This document shows positions 11,939-24,180 of a stretch of DNA of 64,000 nucleotides, piece after piece. How positions within the stretch are numbered: the first letter of the stretch is position 1; each line of letters begins with the position of its first letter. The position numbers and the translations under genes are program-made. Origin of the DNA: Clavaria fumosa (Eukaryota > Basidiomycota > Agaricomycetes > Agaricales > Clavariaceae). Location: NCBI GenBank assembly GCA_951802425.1, contig OX637796.1, forward strand, positions 2,046,001 through 2,110,000. Direction: 5' to 3'. A model generated the notes under the pieces. That model searched no databases, was not told where the DNA came from, and saw only the letters and a program-made list of their open reading frames with translations.

Positions 11939-13728
11939 TTTTATTTGGAGGGTTCTTAGCGGGCGACACGTCCAACGTGGTATTTATGTTTGCTGTTGTG
12001 GGAACACGCATGTCATTCTCAAATCTAGACCACGATAGATAGGCAAGCTTCGAACGGGGACGACCAGCTACGCTTGGACTCTACAATGCGCAATGCGATG
12101 TCGGCATGCCACCATGGCCTGTTCATGACAACCTTTTTGAGGTCGTTATTGGGCATGCTTTCATTTTAGCACATCATCATTTCACTATTGCATCATGCAT
12201 GCAGACATTGACCAGTCGACTACCTGGATTCCAATCAAATAATTATTAGATTGCAGCGGGTGATTTTCTGCCAACAAGAACTATAATTCTGGCAAGCATT
12301 GGCCTTTACTGTGACTAGTACTGTGATCTTAGATTGAATTATTCTATGGCATGGGCTATTAAGCTCAATGTCGCCTACGTGCCGTTTACATATATCCGAG
12401 TCTGGGTCACAGGTGTACACCAAAGAGTACGTAGTATGCGGTTGGGCTGTTGCATTGGGTACCCTATGCTTTGGACTACTGTAGACTTGAAGTGATTCTG
12501 ATTTGATCTACGAAACATACGTTCGTCCAACTCAAACGCAAACTCTATCTCGGTTGCGATGTTGTACATGTGTCAAAGGAAGCCACCATGATTTTTTACC
12601 CCCAGCTGGCAAACGACGCCCATCAGAAGGCGACGGCGACGGTCCGCAAATAGTGCTACATTCCCAAATTCGACCAATCCCAAACCTACAGCAAGCTCCC
12701 TACTTCTGGTATGGGCCGTTGACAGTTTAAGAGAGAGCTTCCGCCCTGCATCGTGCGGATAACACAAGGGCCGAGAAGCATTAGAGGTCAGGGACAAAAG
12801 CTTGCACGTAAGCGACAGACGGAGGCATTGGCAACCACTTCTTGCACTACACGCCCAAAAAAGAGATCCGTATCCGTCTCCACGCGGGGTTATCACGGAC
12901 GCGCGAATTTTGAGTCGGTCTCCAATCTTCCGCTACGACTTGGGCGGTCGGATGCTGTGGAACACAACGTCACGCGAGTATGGTTTGGTCTCAAGCCTTC
13001 CCGCGAGCTGTTTCTTCCTCTCCGTTGGTTTGCATTCCAGGGCAACCTCAAATGTCAAGCGACGTCAACCCTCTTTATGTACAGAGGGAACCTTCTTTCG
13101 CTAGATATTCAGGGTTTTTTGTACATAATGCGGAGTTTTGTGCAATACAAATTAGTCAAGAAAATAGCCAACGGGGAATAGTAGTATCATTCTCTACTCT
13201 CTCAAGAGTAGTCGTCTCAGCCTAACGGACCGGACTTGTCACAGAAAAAAGAAAAAAAAAAAAAGAGGGATGCTGATGACTAAGCGCATGATCTGACTTC
13301 CTTTTCCGGAGCTTGAAATACGAGTGCGCTGGAGGACATCACGGCTTCTGCACACAAACACTCGCTTCTCCTCCTCGTCCCGTCCAGCTAAAAAGACGTT
13401 AGAAATCTCTCCGGAAAAAAAAGGTGTTACTATCGTTGTCGTCTTTGTCGACCTCCTCCACCTTCATTTCAACTGACTCACTGTCCTCGACCAGCTCATT
13501 GTATCAACGGTCCTTTCTAGACTGGCTCAAAAGTTAGCGTCCTAGGTATATCCTTCTCTGCCCTTTTCATCGTCCCGGGCTGAGAAACTTTCAATCGTGG
13601 TTCGTAAAAAAAGAGGAATCTTGTTGTGCATCCCAAGTCTCTTGGTCTTTTCTCGCTCTCCTTCAGCCTCTGTCGTTCACTGTCTGCACAATTCCCTCTC
13701 CGTCGGCAATTCCAGTCTCCATCCAGAG
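11939..13728. other. Spacer between VPS38 and the Puf4 gene
   Basis: About 1.8 kb with no convincing coding frame on either strand. The right-hand 400 bases are pyrimidine-rich, with an A-run at 13243-13262 and CT-rich stretches just before the ATG at 13729, which fits a promoter and 5' leader. No repeat or RNA gene was recognised. Confidence 0.5.
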
Positions 13729-16700
13729 ATGAACGTGTCTACCCAAAATGCTACCTCACTTACTGATAATCTCGCTTCCTCTGACGGAAGGAAGGACATT
13801 CCTCCTGCCTTTTTGGACCTCGCCGACTCGGTACGTCAACATACTCTCACCACAATTGCTTGCTAGCTTATGTTAACCGTCTTCTGTTTCCAGGCAGCCA
13901 GGCTAGGCACAACATTACCTGACATGTCGGCTGTAAGTCGTTCTTAAATTTGGTTGTGGCTTAGTTCCCTCACGGTGACCCTTCTCATTCTCAGCGCGTC
14001 GAGTTGAAGCGTCTGGAGCATGAGCGTCAGCGATTAGTCCAACGTCAAATGTTTGAGCAGCAGTTGAGGCCGTTGGACACAATTCAACAAGGCGACTTGC
14101 TGCACATTCCTTTTGATTCTGGCGCTCCGAACTCCGGTGGAATCCAGCACCTCGCGGTCTCTGCTCCAACTACACCCCCGCGTGTCAGCGCCGTGCTTAA
14201 TGGAGAATTCCCGTCAGGCCCTCGAGGTGCACTTCCTTCATTTATGGATGCGGAATCTTTATCCAAGGCTGTTGGCTCAGCGGTGATGAACAAGAGAAAA
14301 TCAGTTAACTATGCCCCATCAGTCGATCACTCTCCAGAGATTCTATCAGAAGCGCCTTCGAACGGGTTCGCGCGTAATATTGGTGCGAAGAGCATGCCTG
14401 CTAGTCGTCGAACCTCCGCGAGCGAACACGACGAGGATCTTGCTGGGCATCTCCATGGATTAACACTGGCCGGGGAACGTTCTCATGGAGCATCCCCTGT
14501 CACAGGCCTGGCTCCCCATTCCGTGCTGAAAGCCAAAGAAAGACCGAGGGACACAGAGGAAGGTAGTCGCTATGGAGTTTCTGAACTCGGGACCTCTTTT
14601 AACGCGGGGATGATGCTAGACGAGCAGTTGGACGAGGAAATGCATAGTACGTACTTGCCGTGATCGCAGCAGTCATTGGAACGAGAAAGTGTTGCTGCAG
14701 ATGCCATGAGGAATCTCCCAACTTCCGATAATGATAAGTTTGAAGGTCCTTATCCACGCGAGGTAAAGCCGTCGTCTCTGTCGAAGTACACTTCGCCCAC
14801 GACTTTCCCAGCTCTCAACCGCATCCGCCGCGCTGGATTTGGCTCCCTTGTCACAAAGGTCGCCTCGCACGTCATTTTCCAGCCGCGCCCTCGACTTTCG
14901 GGAGAAGTCATCGGAATGGCCCCAATTCACTGGGCTCGCTCGCGGGTTGGATAACGGCCACTCACGCAGCAGCGACCGGCGCGTTGCGGCTGTGACGAGC
15001 CTGAAAATTCCTTCCTCGCAGATTGGCGGACCCGCATCAGCGTCTTCTTCCCCTCACATCTCGCAGCCACCTCATTCTCTGTCCCTGCAGCCTCCGTCAT
15101 CGCGGCGAAGCTCGCCCCCGGGAAACATGGATATGTTTCAGACGACCACTCGTTCGGTACCAGCGACGCCTCTCGGTTTGAATAGCAACATTGGCACGCA
15201 TCTCAAGGCTCCTAATACGCCTGACGCTCAGCCGGCCAGTCGCCGTATGGCATCTCCGGCAGGTCATCATCTCGATGGTGGAGTCGACGCTGCCGATCTG
15301 CAAGCATCCTTGTCCCGTTTGCCGCATGTCTGGACTGAGCCAGACGAAAGAGGCTCATCTTTAAACTGGGCATGTTTTGAATAGTCTTCTGAGGGCGAGG
15401 TTGATCTGACCCCATTGACAGTACGATGACGACGATGAAGGGGAGGTCTACCGCTTGAGCGGCAACTTCGGCAACAACGGTCATGGCTCGTATGGTTTTG
15501 ATCCTAGTGCCCGTGCTGGCACCGGTATGCCCGTCACTGGCTCCGTAGCGCTGTATTACCACAACGGCTCGCGTTACGGACTTGGCATGCCAGGTCGTGC
15601 GAACGGTGGGACAGACCACAAAATGAATGGCTTCCACGGCCCGAAACACAACCGTGGCGACATGGATCGCGAGTGTAAGTCTGCGTATTTCACCGGCATA
15701 GATGTAAACGAGCGATTTACGAATGCAGTTAATCGTTTTGCGGGAATGCGGTTGGAGGATCTGCAAGGAGAGATTTTTTCGCTGTGCAAGGATCAACAAG
15801 GCTGTCGCTATCTGCAGAAGAAATTAGAGGAGGGTGCAGTTGAAGACCGCGACATGATATTTCGGGAAACGTTCGGTCATTTCGCCGAGCTTATGATGGG
15901 TGATTACCTGTCGCAGCAACCTGCCTTTCCGTCCCCTTACCCATTTTACGCGATCCAGATCCATTCGGCAATTATCTATGTCAGAAACTTCTGGAGTTCG
16001 GGACAGATGAACAAAGAAACATAATTTGCGATTCCGTGGCGCAAGATCTGGTCAGCATTTCACTCAACATGCATGGCACACGCGCTGTGCAGAAGATGAT
16101 CGATTTCCTGTCATCTCGAAGACAGGTGAGTGTAGCACACTAACCCGCCCTCATGCAATACTTACACGGCGTGTCGCAGGCTGACTTCAGATACAATACT
16201 CAGATCCACTCCATTATTGTTGCGCTTAGCTATCATGTCGTCGTCCTCATTAAGGATCTGAATGGCAATCACGTCATACAGAAGTGTCTTAACAAGCTGC
16301 CCTCAGACGACAATCAGGTTTCCCCTTGTTCGTTCCTCTTGCGTCGACCAATTTAATTGACCCTTGTCCATGCAGTTCATCTATGATTCTGTGGCAGCCA
16401 ATTGTGTCGAGGTCGCTACTCACCGCCATGGATGCTGCGTTCTGCAACGTTGCATTGACCATGCATCAGAGCATCAACGTGTTCAGCTTGTCAATGAGAT
16501 TACCTATCATGCGTTGACGCTCGTGCAAGATCCATACGGAAACTACGTAAGCGCTTCGATTTTCAGTGCCGCGTCCTGCAGCAATGACATGCGCCTCCAG
16601 GTTGTGCAGTACATCCTGGATCTGAACGACAACCGTTTTAGCGACGCGGTGATTCGCCAATTTGCTGGCAATGTCTGCGCCCTCTCCGTCCAAAAGTTTA

Positions 16701-17638
16701 GTTCCAACGTCATCGAAAAGGTTCTAAGCTTGCACCATCCTGCTTCAGAGGAGTAATGACCTTTTTTTGCAGTGTATCCGCGTTGCGGAGCACAACACGC
16801 GCAAAATGCTCATTGAGGAGATCCTCAACCGCACGCGTCTAGAGAAGCTCTTGCGAGACTCCTTCGGTAACTACTGTGTGCAAGTAAGCGGGTCCCTATC
16901 TGTGTCTACGCTTTGGTTTTGATGTGTCGTTTTCAGACCGCGTTGGATTACGCTGAACCTACACAGCGCGCCCTTCTCATAGAAGGAATCCGTCCTATCC
17001 TTCCTCTCATCCGTAACACGCCTTACGGCAAACGCATACAGAACAAATTACAGCGAGAACAGATTGACTTCATCGGCGGCGGCGGCGGCGGCGGCGGTGG
17101 TGGTGGTGGTAGCGGCAGGGGCAACTACCACAACCACCGCTCGTACGCCCACATGGGCGGGCCTAACCACAACATGGTGCTAAGCCACGGGCCGCCCCAC
17201 CGGTCCGCACGGCACCCCGCGCACCGACCACACCCGGGCGCAGGGGGCCACCTAGCGGCGGAAATGTACGGACACCAGAACTCGCTGTACGCCCTGCACG
17301 GGCACCCACCGCCGCCACCGCCGCCACCGGGGGCGCTACAGAACCACCAGGGGCCGTTCGGGCAGGCGCGTCTCGCTCCGGGGCTGCACGCGCTGCAGAC
17401 GCAGAACATCGAGAACTATGTACTGCAGCAAGGGGGCAGCGCGGCGCAGGTGCAGCAACAGCAGCAGCAACAGCAGCAACAGCCGCCGCCGCCGCCTGCG
17501 ATTCCACCGCCTCACGGTGGAGGGTTTTCTGGTGTTTCGACGTTCGCGAACGTGAGCCTGTTTGGCAGAGTTGACTTCTCTGTTGCCGTGACTGGCTCAT
17601 TGAATGACCCGTATCAGTCGCCGTTTCCATACATGTAA
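13729..17638 (+). CDS. PUF4: Pumilio-family RNA-binding protein, Puf4 type
   Basis: Sequence-specific mRNA-binding protein; Puf4 proteins bind 3' UTRs carrying UGUA elements and speed mRNA decay or repress translation. The N-terminal 550 or so residues are disordered and Ser-rich. Eight PUF repeats follow, with recognition helices readable as GCRYLQKK, NYLCQKLLE, TRAVQKMID, NHVIQKCLN, CCVLQRCID, NYVVQYILD, SNVIEK and NYCVQTALD. These resemble yeast Puf4 (HGTRA in repeat 3, THRHGCC in repeat 5) more than Puf3. By the known code, repeats 8 to 5 (N/Q, S/E, N/Q, C/Q) should read U-G-U-A. The C-terminus holds a run of 13 Gly, a Gln run and Pro runs. Early exons: 13729-13830, 13894-13932, 13995-14646, 14701-14762, 14812-15369, 15422-15899, 15959-16125. 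The intron 15370-15421 appears to start with GC. Later introns interrupt repeats 3 to 8. Confidence 0.9.
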
Positions 17639-18393
17639 ACGGTGGTCTGGACGGACACACACAGACACACAGACACACAGGATCAGCGGGGGATCCTCGT
17701 GCGACATTCTACCCTCGCCCTTCCCTGCACAAAATGCGAGATTCACCCTTCATCACCCCAACACCGCCACTGCCGCGTTACACACACTTTCCTTGTGGCT
17801 CGAAGCCGGATACCACCTTTTAATATTTTTTTTGTTTGCTTCACATTGGCCCGCTATTTACGCGCACAACATCCTTTTGCCAGACTACCTTGCCGTGGGC
17901 AGCACATAAAAACGACGCTTTATACCGCTCGTCATATTGTATCACGCAATCTGCATTCTATCCCGCCATATCTGCCTACGCAACACAAATTCTGTACAGT
18001 TTGTTCTCCTTTTTTTTTTTTTTCCTGCCTACTTTTTCTGTGTTTCCTGCTTGCGAAAAGTTTGTCTAAAAGAAAGTCACCATGTCTTCTGTAGTTAGCC
18101 CGATCCTCGTGCGTTGTATGAAGGGTTTTTTTGCGTAGATTCTTGCTAGTTGTGACATACAGCCATCTCAGGTCCTTTTTCCTCTTACCGTTTTTTTTCT
18201 TTGTTTCCAGGAGAGAGAGTTTCACACATTTGTTTAATACAAGCAACGGTCTATTGACATGACATACGCGCATGAGTCGGAGTGGAGTGGGAGCATATCA
18301 ATGTTGCTAGGGGGAAAGAGGCTTGGGAACGCAAGGTGTGAATGCAAGCAAGGGGAGACGACGGAAGGGGAAACTCCGCATCGGCGCGCCGTT
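17639..18393. other. Convergent 3' region between PUF4 and RPS29
   Basis: No gene is seen. This stretch should carry the 3' untranslated regions of two convergent genes. It has a CA-rich start (17655-17680) and T-runs at 18010-18023 and 18190-18200. Confidence 0.5.
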
Positions 18394-18866
18394 TCACCGG
18401 TTCTGCAGATAGGAAGGAAAAACGAAAGCAGCGCGGGTAAGTAACGGGATACGCCTCAGCACAGACGGGTGTGCCGCCCCCCCGTCCAGGCAGGGACAGA
18501 CGCAGACAACACACGCCCGGCCACCACACACAAGGAGGACGACGCGGGGGGGGGGAAGCCCCCAGCCAGACGCACCTTGACGAACCCGATCGCGGCGGAC
18601 TTCTCGCGGAAGCACTGCCGGCAGAGGTCGAGGCCGTACTTGCGGATGAGGCCCTGTTGGTGGGCGCAGTGGCGGCTGGAGGCCGGCGTGGGTGGGGACA
18701 CGAGAGAAGCAGGAGACACGGGCCGGTTGGGGTGTGCGGGAGGATTGTCAGCGTCAGTGACTGGGAGAAGGGGGGGGCGCGAGCGCGAGCGGGAGCGTAC
18801 GTACCATTGGCGGCTGCCTTTTCCGTACTTGCGAGGGCGCGAGAACCACACGGTATCGTGCGTCAT
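18394..18866 (-). CDS. RPS29: Small ribosomal subunit protein uS14 (RPS29)
   Basis: Predicted 56 residues, the same length as yeast Rps29. It is a zinc-ribbon protein in the head of the 40S subunit. Exons are 18805-18866, 18576-18675 and 18394-18402, and together they give 57 codons including the stop. Readable segments are [14 protein letters not shown], then the zinc ligands in CRHCAHQ and LCRQCFREK, and [10 protein letters not shown] between them. The third exon is only 9 bases and encodes Asn-Arg-stop, so the protein ends GFVKNR. The two introns (129 and 173 bases) are long for this genome, as often seen in ribosomal protein genes. The last join was chosen because its phase and the ending match the family; the rest is unambiguous. 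Confidence 0.92.
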
Positions 18867-19912
18867 TGTGTTCTTGTATGCGTTGTTTTTGGGAGGAGGA
18901 AGGGGGTGGAAACAAAGGCTGGATACACGGCGCGCGTCAGCACGACGACGAGTAGAGTGGAACGACCGACGGGGCTTACAGTTGTAGATTACAGAATGCG
19001 AGGGGACGCGGGGACGGACGATGCTGATGACGATGGTATTTGATTATGTAACGATAAACTGTACAGCTGATGAAACTGAAAGTTGTCACGTGTTGGATAT
19101 CTTGACATCATTGCAGCCTCCAGTGTCGGAGAACCGCGCCGCGCCGACGCGCAGCGAAAGTGGGTCAGACGCGAGATGCGCAGGCTCTGTTTCACGGCCC
19201 CGGTGAGGCGATGAGGGGCAGCCTGTGGCATTTTGCGTTTTGTAGTGGTACTGTATTCATCTCGTCAATCTCATTACCGAAGTTGGGTGGCATTGAGCGG
19301 GCCCCACAACGCCTTCGATGGTCGATGTGTCGCGCTCATGTAACGTGAAGCAAGAATTGAACAATACCCCCATCCCATCCACCCTGAACTGAGGACGGGC
19401 GGCTCGACAAGACGTATTATTACGTTGCCGAAAACGGGGATGTTCGAACTGGAAATTGAATGACGCATTCTTGAAGGTGCTCCAAGCCCTATCACGGAGG
19501 CCATGACCGTATGTATTCCAGAACGTGGACAGGACACACCCTAGCGAGGCGACCCCTCGCCACCATCGACGTTTCAGAGGCAGATGTGCACACGGCCCAA
19601 ACGTACCTCGTGCTCCAAACAGACGAAGAAGCGGGCAAATTTCACGGGCAGCCTGGGCATTTCACTTCCTCTAAATTCAACGCTAAGTGGTACACAATGT
19701 ATCTTTTTCTTTCCGAAAACACGTTGTCCCCTTGTTTCTCGGCTTCTCCCGACGACGCAGAACGAAACACGCATGGCGCACAACACACACACACGCGACG
19801 GCCTAGCCACGTCCGGGCGGGGTAAGCATGCAGCATGCCCGCGCGCGGGAGAGACGACGGGGGCGTATACTGACCCGAGACCGAGACTATCATCTCATCC
19901 ATCTTATTACCC
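18867..19912. other. Spacer between RPS29 and the CFEM-like gene
   Basis: No protein or RNA gene is recognised in about 1 kb. It should include the RPS29 promoter on the left and the 3' end of the CFEM-like transcript on the right. Confidence 0.4.
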
Positions 19913-20508
19913 TTACCAAAGCCGGTCCACAGCGGCCCCGGCGACGCCCAGCAGGACGGCGGAGACGAGGAGGGAGGAGAGGCTCCACGAGACGGCGGGC
20001 GTCGCAGCGCCGAGCGGGCCGGCCACGCCGTCGAGGAGCGACGCGTCTGTTCGTTTTTTAATAAAAAAATCCATGCGGAGACGCGTGAGTGAGCGCAACG
20101 GAGGGGGAGGGGGAGGGGGGAGGAACGGGGCTGGCCCGAGGACCCACTTAAGCAGAGCTCGGCCATGACGGGCTTCGGAGCGCCGCCGTACGGGCACTGG
20201 TTCATGCACTGGTCGAACAGGGCCCGCGAGCACACGCACTGCCTGAGAGCCGCCCCGGGTGAGTGAGTGAGTGCGTGCGTGCGTGCGGGGGCGGACAAGG
20301 CGGAGGGGGGAATGGACAAAACATAGTAGGGGGGGGGGGCCGCCCGCACTCACACGTCGCGCCAATAGCAGAGCACGAAGTCCGCACACTCCCGCCAGCA
20401 TCGGCCGTAGCGCCCAGGGTCGAGTTTGACGGCATGCGCGACTGGGGGCCACCACCACCACGCGGCGGCGGCGGCAGCGAGGAACAGGAGGAGGAGGGGG
20501 GTGGGCAT
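19913..20508 (-). CDS. Compact CFEM-like cysteine-rich GPI-anchored protein
   Basis: Predicted 127-residue secreted surface protein. Exons 20354-20508, 20148-20242 and 19913-20046 total 128 codons. A signal peptide (MPTPLLLLFLAAAAAAWWWW, then PPVAHA) precedes a mature domain with eight cysteines: C-x3-C-x5-C-x3-D-x2-C-x-C-x7-C-x3-C-x13-C. The order C-x3-C, C..D-x2-C-x-C, C-x3-C, C is that of the fungal CFEM domain. The aspartate in WRDVQCVC sits where CFEM proteins coordinate haem iron, but several spacings are tighter than the usual consensus. After the domain, NASLLDGVAGPLGAA and a hydrophobic end (SSLLVSAVLLGVAGAAV) look like a GPI-attachment signal. CFEM proteins serve in haem/iron uptake, adhesion or as effectors. 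Both donors are good GT sites and the phases agree. The coding GC content is extreme. Confidence 0.72.
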
Positions 20509-21461
20509 GTCTGTGTGTGGAGAGCCGTCTCGGGGCTGGGTGATGCTGCTGCTGCTGCTGCTACCCGGGTGGGACGTGCAGCGCGAGAGGGTGCAGAGGG
20601 CCCAGGTTATATCCGCCCTCCTCCGGCATTTAGGTCGGCTCGCCCCTGATGCCTTCCAGTGGGCTCATCCGGGCCAGGGGACGGGGAAAGGCGCTTGTCA
20701 TCGAATCGAAACACTCATCGGCCAAGGAGGAGGGAGTGTTTCGAGCAGCGGCTGACCTGTACCCGCTCGCCCTCGAGAGTGAATCCCCAAGGGGCAAAGA
20801 GATCTGCGCAGGCGCAGCTCGTATAGCCTTCGGGGTGGATAGTGAGTGGGGCGTCTGAGGTCAGCGCTGGTCAGCCTTTTTTGTGTTGTTCGGGTTGTGG
20901 ATTTAAGCGACGGTATGGATAGATCACCTGCTCAATTCTCGGGAGTCGTTCTATCATCGTGACACACCTCCTTAGTATGTTGTTAAATTCGAGAGGATGT
21001 TTTGTTTCACACGAAGGGAATTGGGTTAGCAAATAAATGTAATGATGTGATGAATGAATGGCTTCAACGAGGCGGCGTAAGAGTAAGAGAGTAGAGCCAC
21101 GTGGAACGATAAGAGGAAAATGGTTACCAGTTATTACTACTACTACACTACATAAACACACAACTTTGACTCGCTTTGATCCTCTCTTGTGTGTCTCTCT
21201 TCTGTGTCTCTCCGTCTCTCGGTGTCTCTCTGTCTCTCTACCCCTCTACCCCTCCCCCCTTTGGTCTCTTTTCTCGCTTTCACAGTCATTCATCATCCTC
21301 GTGTATCCCGCTCACACTAATATATATAAATCACCTCATCGTCATCACACCACCTCCTCGCTTTCCTCTCGCCCATAATCACACCACCACCACCTCAACA
21401 ACAACAGTCCCCAGCTAGCCCATCGACCACCGCACACCACCACCCTTCGCTCGCTCGCACG
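20509..21461. other. Divergent spacer, CFEM-like gene to Yippee gene
   Basis: About 950 bases between two divergent starts. The right half (21180-21420) is a long CT/C-rich leader typical of fungal promoters, with TATATATA near 21320. No gene was recognised. Confidence 0.5.
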
Positions 21462-22059
21462 ATGGGCATGATCTACCGCCGCTTCCTCGCCGGCGAGCGC
21501 ATATACGGCTGCTCCACATGTCGCACCCACCTCGCCACCATCCACTCTATGATATCGCGGGTACGTCGTCGCTTCCTCGCCTCATGTGCATCCCCGCCCA
21601 GGCGAACGCACACGGTTGGCGTTACCCATGTACTGACGGCGTCTGTTCCAGGCGTTTAACGGACAGCATGGCCGGGCGTATCTCTTCGATGGCGTGTGCG
21701 TAGCCCCATTCTTATTTTTTATTTTTTATTTTCCTTTTTATTTTCTATTTTTGCAAATATGTTTATCGGGTCATTTTTTTGGCGCCGCGCCTCAGTGTTA
21801 ACGTCATCGAGGGCGAGCCGAACGACCGTCCGATGACGACGGGAAACCACACCGTCCGCGACATCTACTGCTGCAAGTGCCACACCACCCTTGGGTGGAA
21901 ATACGTGCGTTTGGCCCATTCCCCCCCCTGTCGCCCATTGTCCCTGATTGTACCATTTGCGTCTCTCGGAACATGCAGGAGAAAGCGTATGAGGCGACGC
22001 AGAAGTACAAGGAGGGGAAATACATCCTCGAGCGGAACCTCCTCGTCGACGTGCAGTAA
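21462..22059 (+). CDS. Yippee-like zinc-binding protein
   Basis: Predicted 110 residues. Exons 21462-21560, 21652-21695, 21796-21904 and 21979-22059 give 111 codons. Yippee proteins fold as a beta-tent that binds one zinc through two CxxC pairs. Here those are [11 protein letters not shown] and [19 protein letters not shown]. The hallmark segments [20 protein letters not shown] and HTVRDIYC are present, and the end ([15 protein letters not shown]) matches the family's full length. The family includes the Moh1 stress/stationary-phase protein of yeast and GID-complex linked YPEL5; the exact role here is not known. The start is the first ATG after a CT-rich leader. Confidence 0.93.
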
Positions 22060-23869
22060 CAGCCAACATCCGTGCGCGCGCCCTCCCCCCGTCCACGCGC
22101 CTACAAGACAAGACAAGCCAAGCCAAGCCACAACATCGCCATCAGCTAAGCCACGGATCCCGCCCACCGCTGCACCGCGCACGCATACCGCCCAACCCTT
22201 TTTGTTTGTTGTTGGTCCTTCCGGTTTAATTTTCTTTCTTCTTCTGTTTCCTTTGCAACACATCAACTCGGTCAACACGGTACATACTTATCACTCGGGG
22301 GGACAGCCCTCCCCCCCCCTCTCGGTCTGTCTGTCAGCCAGCCATGTCTCGCAGACGCCAAGGGCTTTCTTTACTATAGCGACCTCGTTAATACTGACGG
22401 CAGGAGGATGGGAGATGGGAGATGAAGGTGTAGAGATTGGGAGACGTCAGGAGCTACTGAGGATAACATGATGGGGATATGATGGACCGTATAATTGGGA
22501 GCGATTAAACGACTGTCGGCAATGCACACACGGCACTCACTAGACCATTCCGTGATGCAGACACCCACGCCCACAACAGACACCTGCACCGCCAACCTTC
22601 CGCAACCAGGTACGCGTTGAAGGTTCCACTCTGTCCTGCACCTAATTAATCGCTTGCTCACCCACAGGTCCCATCGTATACAGGCTCTCTCTCTCTCGAG
22701 CTTGGCTTATTCAACCCCTCTGTCTCTAGTCTCTTTCTTGTTCTTCTTTAATGACATTGGCATTTAGATCTTTTTTTTGTGCATTGTTCGCCAACGCTTG
22801 TACTTATCACTGCTGCGGCTCGTTTTTTGGCACGTTGGCCCTTGCTGTATACACGCCCAATGGCTTAAGCCCTCGTCACACGCGGCAACACACGGAGAGT
22901 ACTGATCTGCGGATGTCCCCGTCCCATTCCACTTCCATGGGCTATCTTATCATCACCCACGGACAGGGCCGGAGAGACGGAAGCGGGCGAGACGCCCAGT
23001 TAGGGCTTTCCGCGTGTTGGGGTGGGAGTGGGAGTGGTTTGCGTCTCCGGTCCCCCGCCCCACACCCGACCCCGAGCCAGAAACGAGGGTTGTTTTCTGC
23101 GGCGCCCCAGCGGAGAGAAGGAGGGTTGGGGGGGCACCCACGGCCATCCCTCCCTTGTTCGCCCGTTCGCCCGTTCGTCTGTCCGTTCGTTTACCCCAGC
23201 CCCCCAGCGTTTTTCTATTTTCCGGTGCGGTGCGCCGTCGCTTCGGGACGCTGTTCTCCCGTTGTTGTTGTTGTTGTTGTATGTATCTTTCTCTTGGTGC
23301 GTTGCCGCCGGGCACGAAGCGCCACGAGCATGAATGGTAGCATCCGAAAGAAGGGTCCCCCCAGACTATACCCTATTCCCGTTCCGACTAGTGTCATCAT
23401 TGTATGGGCATTGACCTGACCCGAACCTGGCTCAAGATATTTCCCCCCCTCTGTATGGAACCGAGAGATGTAACTGCTTAACGATGAGGATGACTGTTGT
23501 ACTCCATTAGACCATCATGTACACGCAAGTAATGTCGGCATTAGACTACGTACTACACGGCTGGCTTTACAGTAATGACGCATTACACACGGCAACACCC
23601 GAATCACATCACTAACCCCTAACCCCAACCCCACCCCATCCAACTCCAATCACAAACACAATCCAATCGAACTTTTTTACCCCAATGCTTTTTATTCATC
23701 TCCCCCAACACCAGCCACCCTCCGCGTATATATACCAGTAAAACACCGAAGCGTAGTCCACTCCCTCTCTTCCTCTCTCTCTTCCCCTCTTCCCCTCCCA
23801 CTCCCTCTCTCCCCACGCGCGTGTGTCTCTTCCCAAAAGCCAAAACATAGAACCAAAATATAACTAAAA
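22060..23869. other. Low-complexity spacer after the Yippee gene
   Basis: About 1.8 kb rich in CT, CA and TG tracts. Long open frames (for example 22751-23419) have biased composition and no domain or splice support. A TTG/GTT repeat lies at 23263-23280. Confidence 0.4.
23727..23734 (+). promoter_or_regulatory. TATA-like element upstream of the possible 77-residue gene
   Basis: TATATATA lies about 140 bases before the ATG at 23870 and is followed by a CT-rich tract (23757-23812). Together these look like a fungal core promoter. This is inference from composition only. Confidence 0.35.
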
Positions 23870-24166
23870 ATGGGTACGCGTCCACCTCCCCACACACACC
23901 CAAGCCCAAGCCCCTAACCACCCCTCTCCCCCGCAGCAGCGTCCGCAGCAGCAACGAGCACCCGCCACCTATTCGCCCCACCCACGGTCACGCCGTCCGC
24001 GTCCGCCTCGGCAGCAGTGCACACACAGCCGCCACTCCGCCCGTTCCCGTCCGTTGCGCACGCGAAGGCGCGCTTCATCAAGGCGCGCTTCATCCGCGCG
24101 CCCCCCGGCGCGCAGACGGTGTTCTGCCTCCTGCTCACCCAGGCCGAGCTGCGGCGGGACGTTTAG
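23870..24166 (+). CDS. Possible small Ala/Pro-rich protein (hypothetical)
   Basis: Not recognised. An ATG at 23870 followed by one GT..AG intron (23874-23936, acceptor CCCGCAG) opens a frame of 78 codons ending with TAG at 24164-24166. The protein would be 77 residues: Ala/Ser/Thr-rich, then Pro-rich, then a basic segment with a repeated KARFI / RFIRAPP motif and an end CLLLTQAELRRDV. Support comes from the TATA-like element, the CT-rich leader and the clean splice. Against it are the lack of any known family and the high GC content, which makes chance open frames common. Confidence 0.3.
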
Positions 24167-24180
24167 AATACGCTGCCCCT

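Noticed and set aside
15328..15421. Alternative GT donor (GTCTGG) for the Puf4 intron before YDDDDEG
   Set aside because: It would keep the frame but gives a 94-base intron with a poor donor; the GC donor gives a typical 52-base intron. Not fully excluded.
19584..20168. 194-residue plus-strand open frame
   Set aside because: Overlaps the CFEM-like gene in antisense, with low-complexity Arg/Pro/Thr content and no family signature.
22751..23419. 222-residue plus-strand frame in the Yippee downstream spacer
   Set aside because: Biased composition, no splice sites that extend it, no domain; treated as low-complexity spacer.
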